From assembly GCA_910575245.1 (NCBI GenBank), contig CAJTEN010000006.1, forward strand, positions 124,001 through 188,000: a stretch of 64,000 nt of DNA, read 5' to 3'. A program made the translations under genes and the position numbers. This DNA is from Clostridia bacterium. Lineage in GTDB: Bacteria > Bacillota > Clostridia > Lachnospirales > Lachnospiraceae. The notes below the pieces were generated by a model. The model had not been told where the DNA came from and did not search any database. It was given only the letters and a program-made list of their open reading frames with translations. Of the stretch, positions 16,686 to 25,318 are shown piece after piece. Positions within the stretch are counted from its first letter, which is position 1; each line of letters begins with the position of its first letter.

Positions 16686-17711
16686 TTATACCTGGGCCTC
16701 TCCTGCCAGAACCCGCTTGTAATCTTCCAGATTCTTCTGCAGCAGAGCCGGGGTGTCAAGTCCGTAAGGACATTTGCCCTTACATTGGTTACAGTGAATA
16801 CAATCCTCGATCTTCCTCATCTTCTCCTGTCCTTCCGGGCTCAAATGGCCTTCGGACGGAGAGCGCCTAAGCAGGAGCGACATCCTTGCACAGTTATTGA
16901 TCTCTATACCTGCCGGACAGGGCATACAGTATCCGCAGCCTCTGCAGAAATCTCCCAGAAGCTCCTCCCTGTCGTGCCGGATTACCTCCGCAAGTTCCTC
17001 CGTCATAGCCGGAGGCGTCTCTATATAAGACAGGAACTCATCCAGTTCTGTCTCCCGCTGTACGCCCCAGATGGGAAGCACATTGTCATACTGGGCCAGA
17101 TAAGCATAAGCCGCCGCGGAATTATTGATCAGGCCGCCTGATAATGCTTTCATTGCAATAAATCCCATATCCGCCTGCCTGCATTTCTCCACCAGTTCAA
17201 TATCCTTCTCAGTGGCAAGATAACAGAAGGGAAACTGCAGTGTCTCATACAATCCGCTGTCAATCGCTTCATGCGCCACCGTAAGGCGGTGATTCGTAAT
17301 ACCGATATGCCGTATCCTGCCCTGCGCTTTCGCTTCCAGTGCAACGTCATACAACCCGCTCTCATCTCCCGGCTTCGGACAGAATGCCGGATTGTGGAAC
17401 TGATACAGATCAATATAGTCCGTCTGCAGATTAGCCAGGCTGGTCTCCAGATCCTTCCGGAAGTCCTCCGCATTCTGCGCACCGGTCTTGGTTGCGATGA
17501 AGATCTTATCCCGCATTCCCGCAAAGGCCGTCCCGACCTTGTGTTCACTGTCCGTATACCATCTTGCAGTATCAAAGAAAGTAATGCCATTATTATATGC
17601 TTTTCTGAGCAGAAATACCGCTTCTTCCTCAGAAATTCTCTGAATCGGCAGTGCCCCGAATCCGTTCTTATTGGTGGTAATCCCTGTTTTCCCAAGTGTC
17701 ACTGTTGTCAT
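16686..17711 (-). CDS. Aldo/keto reductase with C-terminal 4Fe-4S domain
   Basis: The 341-residue protein has an AKR TIM barrel (about 1-255) with NGITFFDTARWY (Asp and Tyr of the tetrad), FIATKTG (Lys) and DLYQFHNP (His). The C-terminal ferredoxin-like part has CRGCGYCMPCPAGI and CIHCNQCKGKCPYGL, enough for two [4Fe-4S] clusters. This fusion is common in anaerobic Clostridia and Bacteroidetes; the physiological substrate is unknown. GGAGGATAAG stands before ATG 17711. Its upstream region carries a 22-bp palindrome and a long inverted repeat shared with the end of rnfB. It lies downstream of the rnf operon on the same strand but is probably controlled separately. Confidence 0.88.
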   Translation of the reverse strand: MTTVTLGKTGITTNKNGFGALPIQRISEEEAVFLLRKAYNNGITFFDTARWYTDSEHKVGTAFAGMRDKIFIATKTGAQNAEDFRKDLETSLANLQTDYIDLYQFHNPAFCPKPGDESGLYDVALEAKAQGRIRHIGITNHRLTVAHEAIDSGLYETLQFPFCYLATEKDIELVEKCRQADMGFIAMKALSGGLINNSAAAYAYLAQYDNVLPIWGVQRETELDEFLSYIETPPAMTEELAEVIRHDREELLGDFCRGCGYCMPCPAGIEINNCARMSLLLRRSPSEGHLSPEGQEKMRKIEDCIHCNQCKGKCPYGLDTPALLQKNLEDYKRVLAGEAQV

Positions 17712-17731
17712 CTTATCCTCCATCTATCGTG

Positions 17732-17762
17732 CCTGTGTCAGCTCCTATACAAACGCTTCCTG
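17732..17762. repeat. Second copy of the dispersed CCTGTGTCA...ACAAACGCTTCCTG motif
   Basis: It shares the first nine and last fourteen bases with the copy at 2942-2978 but has a shorter, different middle. Here it lies in the untranslated region before the aldo/keto reductase gene. Confidence 0.4.
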
Positions 17763-17767
17763 AAAAG

Positions 17768-17789
17768 TAGTATGATTCGAATCATACTA
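17768..17789. promoter_or_regulatory. Perfect 22-bp palindrome upstream of the aldo/keto reductase gene
   Basis: The half-site TAGTATGATTC is repeated in perfect inversion with no spacer, about 57 nt before the ATG. A TATACT sequence that could be a -10 element on the minus strand abuts it. The form suits an operator for a dimeric regulator; a weak AT-rich terminator of the rnf transcript is the alternative, but no T run follows. Confidence 0.55.
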
Positions 17790-17951
17790 GTATAATCCAC
17801 AATAATTATCCGCCCCTTTCACTTGTCTAAATTTCCATCTGCCGCGTCAGCTTCAATCGACGATGCTACCGGCATCGCCTCATTCAGCTTCCTTGCACAT
17901 GAAAATTTATCCTGCGTGTAAGGGATCGGTAATTATCGTGGATTATACTAG
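17787..17951. repeat. 21-bp inverted repeats bracketing 123 bp between rnfB and the reductase gene
   Basis: CTAGTATAATCCACAATAAT at 17787 returns in inversion ending at 17951, with 20 of 21 positions matching. The right arm contains the rnfB stop codon and the left arm overlaps the 22-bp palindrome. The inside holds a small hairpin (GATGC, 5 nt, GCATC) and no gene. Size and terminal symmetry suggest a MITE-like element or a long RNA stem at the end of the rnf transcript. Confidence 0.55.
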
Positions 17952-18739
17952 ACAATCACCTTCTTCGGGCATTTCTCCTTGCATGCACCGCACCCCGTAC
18001 ATTTATCCTGGTCTATTGTAGCATGAAATTCTTCAATTGTCACTGCATCTGCCGGGCAGTTCCTCTTACACAGCTGGCAGGCAATGCAGCCCACATCACA
18101 GGCCTTGATCGTTGCCGGGCCTTTCTCTCTGGAACTGCATGCCACAACGTGCTTTGCATCGTACGGAATCAGTGTGATCAGATTCTTCGGGCATACCGCG
18201 ATACACTTGCCGCAGGCCTTGCAGGCCTCTTTATCCACTACCGCCACACCGTTTACCACATGGATCGCGTCGAAAGGACACGCCTTGACGCAGCTCCCGA
18301 ATCCAAGACAGCCGTCGTTACAGGATTTCGGTCCGCCGTTTGGCACGAAGGACAGCATGCGGCAGTCTTCAATCCCGCTGTAATCATAGTCCATTCTCGT
18401 GCGGTCCTTATCCCCCTGGCATCTCACGAAGGCAACCTTACGGGCACTGTCCTGCGCCTCAACTCCCATGATCTGTGCGATCTGCTTTCCCACCTTCTCG
18501 CCGCCCACGGGGCAGGCATTTACAGGCGCCTCTCCCTTGGCGATCGCTGCTGCCAGTCCGGAGCAGCCGGCGAATCCGCAGCCGCCGCAGTTATTTCCCG
18601 GAAGGACTCCCAGAACAGCCTCCTCCTTCTCATCAACTTCCACTTTAAACTTGATACCGGCAACACCCAGAAACAGACCGACGAACAGCCCCACTGCCCC
18701 CACGACCGCTGTTGCCATTAATATTCCGGTTATATTCAT
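17948..18739 (-). CDS. rnfB: Rnf complex subunit B (ferredoxin-type)
   Basis: The 263-residue protein belongs to the ferredoxin:NAD+ oxidoreductase (Rnf), which couples electron flow from ferredoxin to NAD+ with Na+ or H+ export. An N-terminal membrane helix (ILMATAVVGAVGLFVGLFLG) is followed by a 4Fe-4S domain with NNCGGCGFAGCSGLA and then several ferredoxin motifs: CLGFGSCVKACP, CKACGKCIAVCP, CIACQLCKRNCP and CTGCGACKEKCP. Clostridial RnfB proteins carry this high cluster number and are the likely entry point for ferredoxin electrons. It is the last gene of rnfCDGEAB, 19 nt after rnfA. Its stop codon lies in a 21-bp inverted repeat. Confidence 0.95.
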   Translation of the reverse strand: MNITGILMATAVVGAVGLFVGLFLGVAGIKFKVEVDEKEEAVLGVLPGNNCGGCGFAGCSGLAAAIAKGEAPVNACPVGGEKVGKQIAQIMGVEAQDSARKVAFVRCQGDKDRTRMDYDYSGIEDCRMLSFVPNGGPKSCNDGCLGFGSCVKACPFDAIHVVNGVAVVDKEACKACGKCIAVCPKNLITLIPYDAKHVVACSSREKGPATIKACDVGCIACQLCKRNCPADAVTIEEFHATIDQDKCTGCGACKEKCPKKVIV

Positions 18740-18758
18740 ATCCTATTATCCCTGCCTT

Positions 18759-19337
18759 TCATAATAATCCGGAGAAACCACAGAAAGCAATCGCCATCAG
18801 TCCCGCCGTGACAAGAACGATGGGCATGCCCTGAAAAGATTCCGGTATATCATTATAGGTCAATTTCTCCCGAATGCCTGCCAGGATCACAATAGAAACG
18901 GTAAATCCTACCGCAGTAGCAAATCCGTTCACGATTCCTGTGCCAATGCCGTAATTCTTCTGCACATTGGTAAGCGCCACACCCAGCACCGCACAGTTCG
19001 TCGTGATCAGCGGAAGATATACGCCCAGCGACTGATATAAGGACGGTATAAACTTCTTAAGGAACATCTCCACAAACTGTACCAGCGCTGCTATGACAAG
19101 AATAAATACGATTGTCTGCAGATACGTAATATCAAGCGGCACCAGAATGAACTGATAGATCAGCCCTGCCACGGCAGACGCAAGCGTTATGACAAAGATG
19201 ACCGCCACACCCATACCGGTTGCCGTTTCTGTCTTCTTCGATACCCCCAGGAATGGGCATAAGCCCAGGAACTGGCTTAAGACAACATTATTTACCAAAG
19301 AAGATGAAATCAAAATTACAAGCAGCTCTTTAACCAT
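18759..19337 (-). CDS. rnfA: Rnf complex subunit A
   Basis: The 192-residue membrane protein has six predicted helices. It begins MVKELLVILISSSLVNNVVL, then LGLCPFLGVSKK, where the conserved Cys sits; NCAVLGVAL (about residue 109) carries the second one. In Rnf and Nqr the A/D-type and E-type subunits hold an intramembrane iron-sulfur centre between such Cys residues. GGAGGAGAAGAAG stands before ATG 19337. This start overlaps the end of rnfE by 8 bp, which suggests translational coupling. Confidence 0.95.
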   Translation of the reverse strand: MVKELLVILISSSLVNNVVLSQFLGLCPFLGVSKKTETATGMGVAVIFVITLASAVAGLIYQFILVPLDITYLQTIVFILVIAALVQFVEMFLKKFIPSLYQSLGVYLPLITTNCAVLGVALTNVQKNYGIGTGIVNGFATAVGFTVSIVILAGIREKLTYNDIPESFQGMPIVLVTAGLMAIAFCGFSGLL

Positions 19338-20160
19338 TCTTCTTCTCCTCCTTTGTCTGTTCCTCACCATTCGTTACTTCTGTATTCTTACTGTCGCCCG
19401 TTTTTATTTCTGCATCTTTGGCTTCTGCTATTTGTTTCTTCGCATCACCATCAGCCCGCTTCTCTGTCTTATCATCATAAATCCTGTGCGCACAGCCGGC
19501 ATCAGAGCAGTTCATACAGTCGTTTCCACAGCCTGACTGTATCCTGGACATATCCTTGCCCTTTCTCTCCCCGCTGATCTTCACCTTATTCTGAATCGCC
19601 GTAAGAAGCGCCAGAACGAAGAATGCCCCCGGAGCCATGATGAAAATACTTACCGGTACATAGCTTTCCGGCATAACATGAATCCCGAAGATTTCTCCGG
19701 CTCCCAGAAGCTCGCGTACCGCACCGATACAGGTCAGCGCTGCAGAAAATCCCAGTCCCATACCGATACCGTCAAATAAAGACGGCAGTACCGGATTCTT
19801 ATACGCATAGGCCTCGGCACGCCCCAATATGATACAGTTAACAACGATTAGCGGGATGTAAATTCCCAGTGCATCATATAAGAAAGGAATATAACCCTGC
19901 AGTAACAGCTCCACCACTGTCACAAAGGATGCAATAATGACGATAAATGCCGGAATACGCACCTTATCTGGTATGATACCCCGCAGAAGAGAAATAAACA
20001 CATTGCTCAGCGCAAGCACCACCGTAGTCGTAAGTCCCATGCCCAGCCCGTTGACCGCAGATGTGGTAACTGCCAGCGTAGGGCACATACCAAGCATCAG
20101 CACAAAGGTAGGATTCTCCTTTACAATACCGTTTACAAGACGTTCTTTTGCATTATTCAT
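19330..20160 (-). CDS. rnfE: Rnf complex subunit E with Cys-rich charged C-terminal extension
   Basis: The first 200 or so residues are a standard six-helix RnfE (MNNAKERLVNGIVKENPTFV, LGMCPTLAVT and VNCIILGRAEAYAY with the conserved Cys). About 70 residues follow that most RnfE proteins lack: a Cys cluster SGCGNDCMNCSDAGC (spacing C-X3-C-X2-C-X4-C) and then a tail made mainly of Glu, Lys, Asp and Ala. The extension should lie on the cytoplasmic side and could bind a metal or Fe-S centre; this is inference. ATG 20160 overlaps the rnfG stop by 8 bp. The gene is third from last in the operon. Confidence 0.93.
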   Translation of the reverse strand: MNNAKERLVNGIVKENPTFVLMLGMCPTLAVTTSAVNGLGMGLTTTVVLALSNVFISLLRGIIPDKVRIPAFIVIIASFVTVVELLLQGYIPFLYDALGIYIPLIVVNCIILGRAEAYAYKNPVLPSLFDGIGMGLGFSAALTCIGAVRELLGAGEIFGIHVMPESYVPVSIFIMAPGAFFVLALLTAIQNKVKISGERKGKDMSRIQSGCGNDCMNCSDAGCAHRIYDDKTEKRADGDAKKQIAEAKDAEIKTGDSKNTEVTNGEEQTKEEKKNG

Positions 20161-20761
20161 TCTCACTACCCCCTCCCAACTGTGTCTGGAAATAGTAAAG
20201 CCCCGCATTAACTCCATTAGTCACTGCATTTGTTGTAATGGTGGCACCGGAAATTGCATCGATCTGATTATCCGATGTGGCGCCGCTTTTCGTATATTCG
20301 AATTTATCTGCCTGTCTGCCTGCAAACTGCGGCTTCAGCACCTCTTCCGCCCTCATACCAAGACCTGCAGTCTCGGAAATATCCAGAATAGACATACCGT
20401 TTACCGTACCGTCCATGCGGATACCCACCGCGAACTGAATATCTCCGCCGTAACCTTCCTTCGTTGTCACAGTGATCACATACCCTAACAGACTGCCGGA
20501 CGCATCCAGTGCGCCCATCACTTCATCGACCGTCTCCTGTCCATAGCCTTCCGCTGTCCACGACACAGCATCCGGCTGGCTGACTTCCAGCTGCTCGAAA
20601 GAGACAGCATCCTGAAATACCTCCTGACATGCCTCCTGCTTCTTCTTCGCATTCTGCTCCTCGATAGGCTCCTTCGTGATCTGATAGATAAATCCCAGCA
20701 CAAGGCCTGCCACAAGCGTAATCACGAGCAGGATGCCTGTATTCTTCATCATCTCTTTCAT
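20153..20761 (-). CDS. rnfG: Rnf complex subunit G (FMN-binding)
   Basis: The 202-residue subunit has one N-terminal helix (GILLVITLVAGLVLGFIYQI) and an extracytoplasmic FMN-binding domain. The flavinylation site SGATITT is at about 171-177; its second Thr would carry covalent FMN, attached by an ApbE-type transferase that is not in this window. GGYGGDIQF-like and SETAGLGMRA elements are also typical. The start codon overlaps the rnfD stop in ATGA and the end overlaps rnfE, so translation is coupled along the operon. Confidence 0.95.
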   Translation of the reverse strand: MKEMMKNTGILLVITLVAGLVLGFIYQITKEPIEEQNAKKKQEACQEVFQDAVSFEQLEVSQPDAVSWTAEGYGQETVDEVMGALDASGSLLGYVITVTTKEGYGGDIQFAVGIRMDGTVNGMSILDISETAGLGMRAEEVLKPQFAGRQADKFEYTKSGATSDNQIDAISGATITTNAVTNGVNAGLYYFQTQLGGGSENE

Positions 20762-21690
20762 TTTTTCGCCCCTCCTTTACCAAATGCTGTCGGAAGCGTA
20801 ATCTTCTCGATCAGCGGCACAAGCAGATTACCGATAATGATCGCGTAAGACACTCCCTCCGAAGAAGGACCAAAGATACGGAAAATACCCGTCAAAATCC
20901 CCAGCAGAATACCAAACACATACTGTCCGTTCTTCGTGATCGGCCTGGTAACATAATCCGTAGCCATAAAGAATGCCCCCAGCATTAATCCACCGCCGGC
21001 CAGATGTGCCGATATATACGCCCAGTCAAGTCCATGTCCGCCGAAAATACTGATAAAAATCACAAAACTTATTATGTAGCTTCCGGGAATCCGCAGATCG
21101 ATAATCCCCATCAGGATCAAAATACACGCGCCGGTCACAATGGCAATCATGGAAGTCTCTCCAATCGTTCCCGCCGTCCTTCCGATCACCATATCCAGAA
21201 TGTCTACCGTCTCTCCACCTTTCAGGCTCGCAAGAGGCGTAGCGCCCGCGTAAGCATCGCAATCAAAATTGGTCATGATAGAAGTAAAGGAAATCAGCAG
21301 AAAACACCTTCCGCCCAGTGCCGGATTCATGAAATTCTGTCCCAGGCCGCCGAACAGCATCTTAACTACCAGAATTGCAAATACTCCTCCGACTACGCCG
21401 ATCCACCAGGGCGCGGATGCAGGCAGATTCATTGCCAGCAGAAGCCCCGTCACGATTGCGGAGTAATCACCTATCGTTACCTTCCTCTTACATATTTTTT
21501 CAAAAAGAAATTCTGTCAGTACTGTGGATGCCACAGTAACCAGAATCAAGATCAATGCATCCATTCCAAAATTATAGATGCCAAATCCTGCCGCAGGAAG
21601 AAGGGCAATCACGACTGTCAGCATGATACTGCTTGTGTCGGTCTTGGATCTGACATGGGGATTGGATGATACTTTCATTAAATCACTCAT
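20758..21690 (-). CDS. rnfD: Rnf complex subunit D
   Basis: The 310-residue membrane subunit has about eight to ten helices. It carries the second covalent-FMN motif, AGATPLAS (about 180-187), and the NFMNPALGGRCFLL segment of the family. RnfD is thought to form part of the ion path. ATG 21690 (MSDLMKVSSNPHVRS) is preferred to an upstream in-frame Met at 21741 because the latter would overlap rnfC deeply and lengthen the protein beyond its relatives; GGAG stands 12 nt before it. Confidence 0.94.
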   Translation of the reverse strand: MSDLMKVSSNPHVRSKTDTSSIMLTVVIALLPAAGFGIYNFGMDALILILVTVASTVLTEFLFEKICKRKVTIGDYSAIVTGLLLAMNLPASAPWWIGVVGGVFAILVVKMLFGGLGQNFMNPALGGRCFLLISFTSIMTNFDCDAYAGATPLASLKGGETVDILDMVIGRTAGTIGETSMIAIVTGACILILMGIIDLRIPGSYIISFVIFISIFGGHGLDWAYISAHLAGGGLMLGAFFMATDYVTRPITKNGQYVFGILLGILTGIFRIFGPSSEGVSYAIIIGNLLVPLIEKITLPTAFGKGGAKK

Positions 21691-21718
21691 CTTATGTTTG
21701 CACTCCTTTCTTCCATAG

Positions 21719-23038
21719 TTAACCTTTTTTCTTCTTGGCAAGCTGCATCTTACGCATGGACTTGATAGACTGCGTCAAGGATCTCTTCGCAGGGCATACA
21801 AAGCTGCAGCAGCCGCACTCGCAGCACTCCAGCCCGTCATGGGACAGGAATGCCTCTTCCTCATAATGTTCCGCATAGTCCGCCAGCTTGCTTGGTATAA
21901 GGCGGCTCGGACATGCTTCCACGCAGCGCCCGCAATTGATACATGGGCCAGGCTCCATACGCGAGACATCATCCTCCGTCAGGCACAGAAGCGCCGACGC
22001 CGTCTTCGTCGTGGGCACATCCAGATCGAAAATACCGAAGCCCATCATCGGCCCGCCCGAAATAATTTTAACAGGATCTTTCTTAAATCCTCCCGCTTCT
22101 TCTATCAGTTCATGATAATTCGTCCCGATCCGCACGATAAAATTCCTCGGATCAGCCACCGCATCACCGGTTACGGTAACAATTCGGTTCATCAGCGGTT
22201 TGCCCTCATAGACTGCATGATAAACCGCCACAATGGTGTCCACATTATTGACAACGCATCCTGCATCTGCCGGAAGCATGGAAGAATTGATCGCTCTGCC
22301 GGTGGCTGCATAGATAATCTGTCTCTCGGCGCCCTGCGGATACTTGGTCTTCAACGCCTTAACACTGATACGTGATTCGTCCTTGGTCACTCCCTTCAGA
22401 AGTTCAATGCAATCCGGCTTATTGTCCTCCACCGCCAGTATCCCCCTGGCATTCTCAAACAGCTTAAGGTATACCTTCATGCCGTCAACCAGCTTCTCCG
22501 GTTCCTCCAGCATCCGGCGATAATCAGATGTCAGATACGGTTCGCATTCGGCACAGTTGGCGATCACATAATCTATCTTCTCCGGCTCCTTGGGCGAAAG
22601 CTTGATATAGGTCGGAAAGCCAGCACCTCCCATACCTACGATACCCGCCTCCTTGATCCGCTCAATGATTTCTTCTCTCGTCATCTCCGCAAGCGGTTTG
22701 GCCTTCGGGTACGCTACCTCATCGTATTGTCCGTCATTCTCTATGACAATACTCATCACATTATCACCGGTCACCACACGCCTGGGTTCAATCGCCTTGA
22801 CAGTTCCCGAAACGGTAGCGTAAACAGGCGCTGACACAAAACCTCCCGCTTCTGCAATCTTCTGCCCCGTCAACACGTGATCGCCTTTCGCCACAATCGG
22901 CCTGGCAGGCGCACCGATATGCTGCGACAGCGGATACACCAGATCCCCTTTCGGCAGCACTGCTTTGATAGGCTTATCCTTGGACAATTCCTTACCGTCA
23001 TACGGATGAATTCCGCCCTTAAATGTTAATTTCGCCAT
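21719..23038 (-). CDS. rnfC: Rnf complex subunit C (NADH-binding, 4Fe-4S)
   Basis: The 439-residue peripheral subunit is the first gene of rnfCDGEAB. It has an N-terminal barrel-sandwich region (MAKLTFKGGIHPYDGKE), the FMN/NADH-binding GMGGAGFPTYIK loop (about 135-146) related to NuoF, and a C-terminal dicluster ferredoxin domain with CINCGRCVEACP and CCECGCCSFVCP. In the Rnf model RnfC passes electrons to NAD+ at the cytoplasmic face. The operon order matches acetogens and other Clostridia. The 167-bp divergent gap to the next gene contains TTTTTCGACGAAAAA (23128-23142), a possible operator. Confidence 0.96.
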   Translation of the reverse strand: MAKLTFKGGIHPYDGKELSKDKPIKAVLPKGDLVYPLSQHIGAPARPIVAKGDHVLTGQKIAEAGGFVSAPVYATVSGTVKAIEPRRVVTGDNVMSIVIENDGQYDEVAYPKAKPLAEMTREEIIERIKEAGIVGMGGAGFPTYIKLSPKEPEKIDYVIANCAECEPYLTSDYRRMLEEPEKLVDGMKVYLKLFENARGILAVEDNKPDCIELLKGVTKDESRISVKALKTKYPQGAERQIIYAATGRAINSSMLPADAGCVVNNVDTIVAVYHAVYEGKPLMNRIVTVTGDAVADPRNFIVRIGTNYHELIEEAGGFKKDPVKIISGGPMMGFGIFDLDVPTTKTASALLCLTEDDVSRMEPGPCINCGRCVEACPSRLIPSKLADYAEHYEEEAFLSHDGLECCECGCCSFVCPAKRSLTQSIKSMRKMQLAKKKKG

Positions 23039-23205
23039 TCTCTGCCCCTCTTTCCGTTTTATCGTTCCTTTTCCATGATTTTATCAAATGATTCTCATTC
23101 GTAATTACCCACTCTATCAATATACTATTTTTCGACGAAAAAAACTACTGTAATTTCAAAAAATATGTTAATATATACCTAAGTTATTTATACGAGGAGA
23201 ACTAT

Positions 23206-24309
23206 ATGCGGACAAATAATCAAGCTTACAAAAACTTCACAATACAATATCCCTTAGATCGGATCGCTCCCCTTGATCAGATATTGTTTGTCGATATTGA
23301 AACCACCGGATTCACTGCAAAAAACTCTCATCTGTATCTGATTGGCGCCGCTTTCTACCAGTCAGGTTCCTGGCGCATCCGGCAATGGTTTGCCGACCGC
23401 CCTGATGAGGAGCTGCACCTGTTGAATGATTTTTTTACTTTTGCCGGGCAGTATTCCCATCTGATTCACTTTAATGGCAACAATTTTGACCTCCCTTATC
23501 TTCTGCAGAAGTGTAAGCAGTATGAATTATCGTACAATTTCGACAGTTTCGAGGGCATTGATATTTACAAGCGAGTTGCCCCCTACAAATTCTTCCTGCA
23601 CACTCCCAACTGCAAGCAGAAAACACTGGAAGACCTGCTGGGAATCAATCGGGAAGATATATACAATGGCGGGGAATTGATCAGTATTTATCACGAATAT
23701 GTAAAGCATCCCCTGGAGGAGGTCTGCCATTTTCTGCTCCTTCACAATATGGATGACATGAAAGGCATGCTTCAGATCCTGCCTCTCCTTTCTTTCTACG
23801 ACCTGTTCAACTGCCCGCTGAAAGCCCGGAAAGTACAGGCCAACAGCTTTACCGATTATCACGGCCACGACAAACAGGAACTGTTAATGAAGCTGGAACT
23901 CCCAACTCCGCTTCCCCTCTCCATCTCCACGCTTTCCAACGGATGCTACTTCAGCGGGGAAGCTGCAGAGGGCATCCTTAAAGTGCCTGTTTATGAGGAA
24001 GAGATGAAATATTTCTACTCGAACTATAAAGATTATTACTATCTGCCCGATGAGGATACTGCACTCCATAAGTCCGTGGCTGCTTTTGTAGATAAAGGCC
24101 ATCGCGTACAGGCCAATGCCGCCAATTGCTATACCCGCAAATACGCTGTCTACCTGCCTCAGTGGGACATCTTTGCAGAGCCCTTCTTCAAGCGGGACTA
24201 CAATAGCAAAGATCTGTTCTTCGAACTCACCGATAATATGAAGACAGATCGGGCATTTTTCTCACGCTATGCCCAATATCTGCTGGGTAAGATGGCCAAG
24301 ACCTATTAA
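23206..24309 (+). CDS. YprB-like RNase H-fold 3'-5' exonuclease
   Basis: The 367-residue protein has a DEDD-type exonuclease fold: exo I FVDIETTGF (Asp28 and Glu30), exo II HFNGNNFDLPYL (about 88-99) and a late HNMDDMKGM (about 182-190) with the last acidic residues. The family (YprB, DUF4096-like RNase H) is widespread in Firmicutes and is presumed to act on RNA or DNA, but the substrate is not established. The C-terminal half (about 220-367) has no recognisable domain here. ATACGAGGAGAACTAT gives a good ribosome-binding site. The gene is divergent from rnfC and convergent with cheR. Confidence 0.85.
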   Translation: MRTNNQAYKNFTIQYPLDRIAPLDQILFVDIETTGFTAKNSHLYLIGAAFYQSGSWRIRQWFADRPDEELHLLNDFFTFAGQYSHLIHFNGNNFDLPYLLQKCKQYELSYNFDSFEGIDIYKRVAPYKFFLHTPNCKQKTLEDLLGINREDIYNGGELISIYHEYVKHPLEEVCHFLLLHNMDDMKGMLQILPLLSFYDLFNCPLKARKVQANSFTDYHGHDKQELLMKLELPTPLPLSISTLSNGCYFSGEAAEGILKVPVYEEEMKYFYSNYKDYYYLPDEDTALHKSVAAFVDKGHRVQANAANCYTRKYAVYLPQWDIFAEPFFKRDYNSKDLFFELTDNMKTDRAFFSRYAQYLLGKMAKTY

Positions 24310-24370
24310 ACACGCTGATCTGTACTACTTGAAATTTCCAGTATCGTCAACTATAAGAATAAAATGAATG

Positions 24371-24418
24371 AGAAGCCTCATAAAATTCTATCTTATGAAA
24401 GAATTTTATGAGGCTTCT
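24371..24418. terminator. Bidirectional terminator between yprB-like gene and cheR
   Basis: A perfect 19-bp stem (arms 24371-24389 and 24400-24418; first arm AGAAGCCTCATAAAATTCT) with a 10-nt loop is flanked by T-rich sequence on the plus side and A-rich sequence on the other. It lies between two convergent genes. Confidence 0.85.
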
Positions 24419-24471
24419 TATTCTTTATGTATTGCATTTACTCAGAAAACTTTCTCTCCGGGTATTATGCT

Positions 24472-25251
24472 CTAGAGTGGTCTCTGATAGAAGAAAGAGT
24501 TCTTCCTCTCAAATCCTACTTCCTTGTGATTGATGATCTGCTCCGTACTGCCGATAAACAGATATCCGCCCGGTTTCAGGCTCTTCTGGAACTTACGGAA
24601 GACTTCATCCTTCGCTTCCTCCGTAAAGTAAATCAACACATTACGGCACACAATCAAATGATAATCCGTTGGGTATGTATCCTTTAACAGATTATGCTCC
24701 TTAAACTCTACTCTTTCCTTAATCTCCTCCGAAATCTGATAAGAGGGTCCGATTTTCGTAAAAAATTTCTTCTTCAGGTCCGCCGGGACTCCGGTAATGC
24801 TCTTCTCACTGTACAATCCGGCTTTCGCCTTGGCAATCACCTGTTTGTCCAGATCCGTCGCATATATCTTAATCTGATTTAAAGGCAGATGCTTCGAGAA
24901 AGCCATTACCAGCGAATACGGCTCGTCCCCGGTGGAGCAGGCTGCGCTCCAGATCTTAAGCCGATTGCCGTAACGCCTGATAAGGTCCGGAATAATCTCC
25001 TGATCAAGCAGTTTCCACTGATCCACATTACGATAAAATTCGGACACATTGATTGTCAGATAATTAACGAATTCCTCAAACATGTTTTTGTCTGACTTGA
25101 GTGCCGCTACATATTTATCGTAGCCGACAATTTTATTTTTGGCAATCAGTGTATCGATACGACGCTTCATCTGCTTCTCTTTATAAGCATTCAGGTCTAT
25201 TTTCGTTAAATCGTAAATCGCTTTTTTAAAATATTCGTAATCATATGTCAT
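24472..25251 (-). CDS. cheR: CheR-type protein glutamate methyltransferase
   Basis: The 259-residue protein methylates glutamates of chemoreceptors with SAM. The N-terminal helical CheR_N domain (about 1-75) contains the basic KQMKRRIDTLI. The SAM domain follows with IWSAACSTGDEPYSLVM (motif I), IKIYATDLD, and FDLIVCRNVLIYF-like HLIVCRNVLIYFT, the family hallmark. No receptor or other che gene is in the window. ATG 25251 has only a weak AAGG; a start at 25338 would overlap rpsA and add an unlikely Arg-rich segment. It follows rpsA by 67 nt and may be cotranscribed. Confidence 0.92.
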   Translation of the reverse strand: MTYDYEYFKKAIYDLTKIDLNAYKEKQMKRRIDTLIAKNKIVGYDKYVAALKSDKNMFEEFVNYLTINVSEFYRNVDQWKLLDQEIIPDLIRRYGNRLKIWSAACSTGDEPYSLVMAFSKHLPLNQIKIYATDLDKQVIAKAKAGLYSEKSITGVPADLKKKFFTKIGPSYQISEEIKERVEFKEHNLLKDTYPTDYHLIVCRNVLIYFTEEAKDEVFRKFQKSLKPGGYLFIGSTEQIINHKEVGFERKNSFFYQRPL

Positions 25252-25318
25252 AGCCTTATACCGCCTATCATTAATATTCTGATAATTATTCCCCAATGCC
25301 CTAACATACAGCGCGCCC

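Noticed and set aside
17768..17789. Palindrome as the main rnf terminator
   Set aside because: The stem is AT-rich and is not followed by a T run; kept as a possible operator instead.
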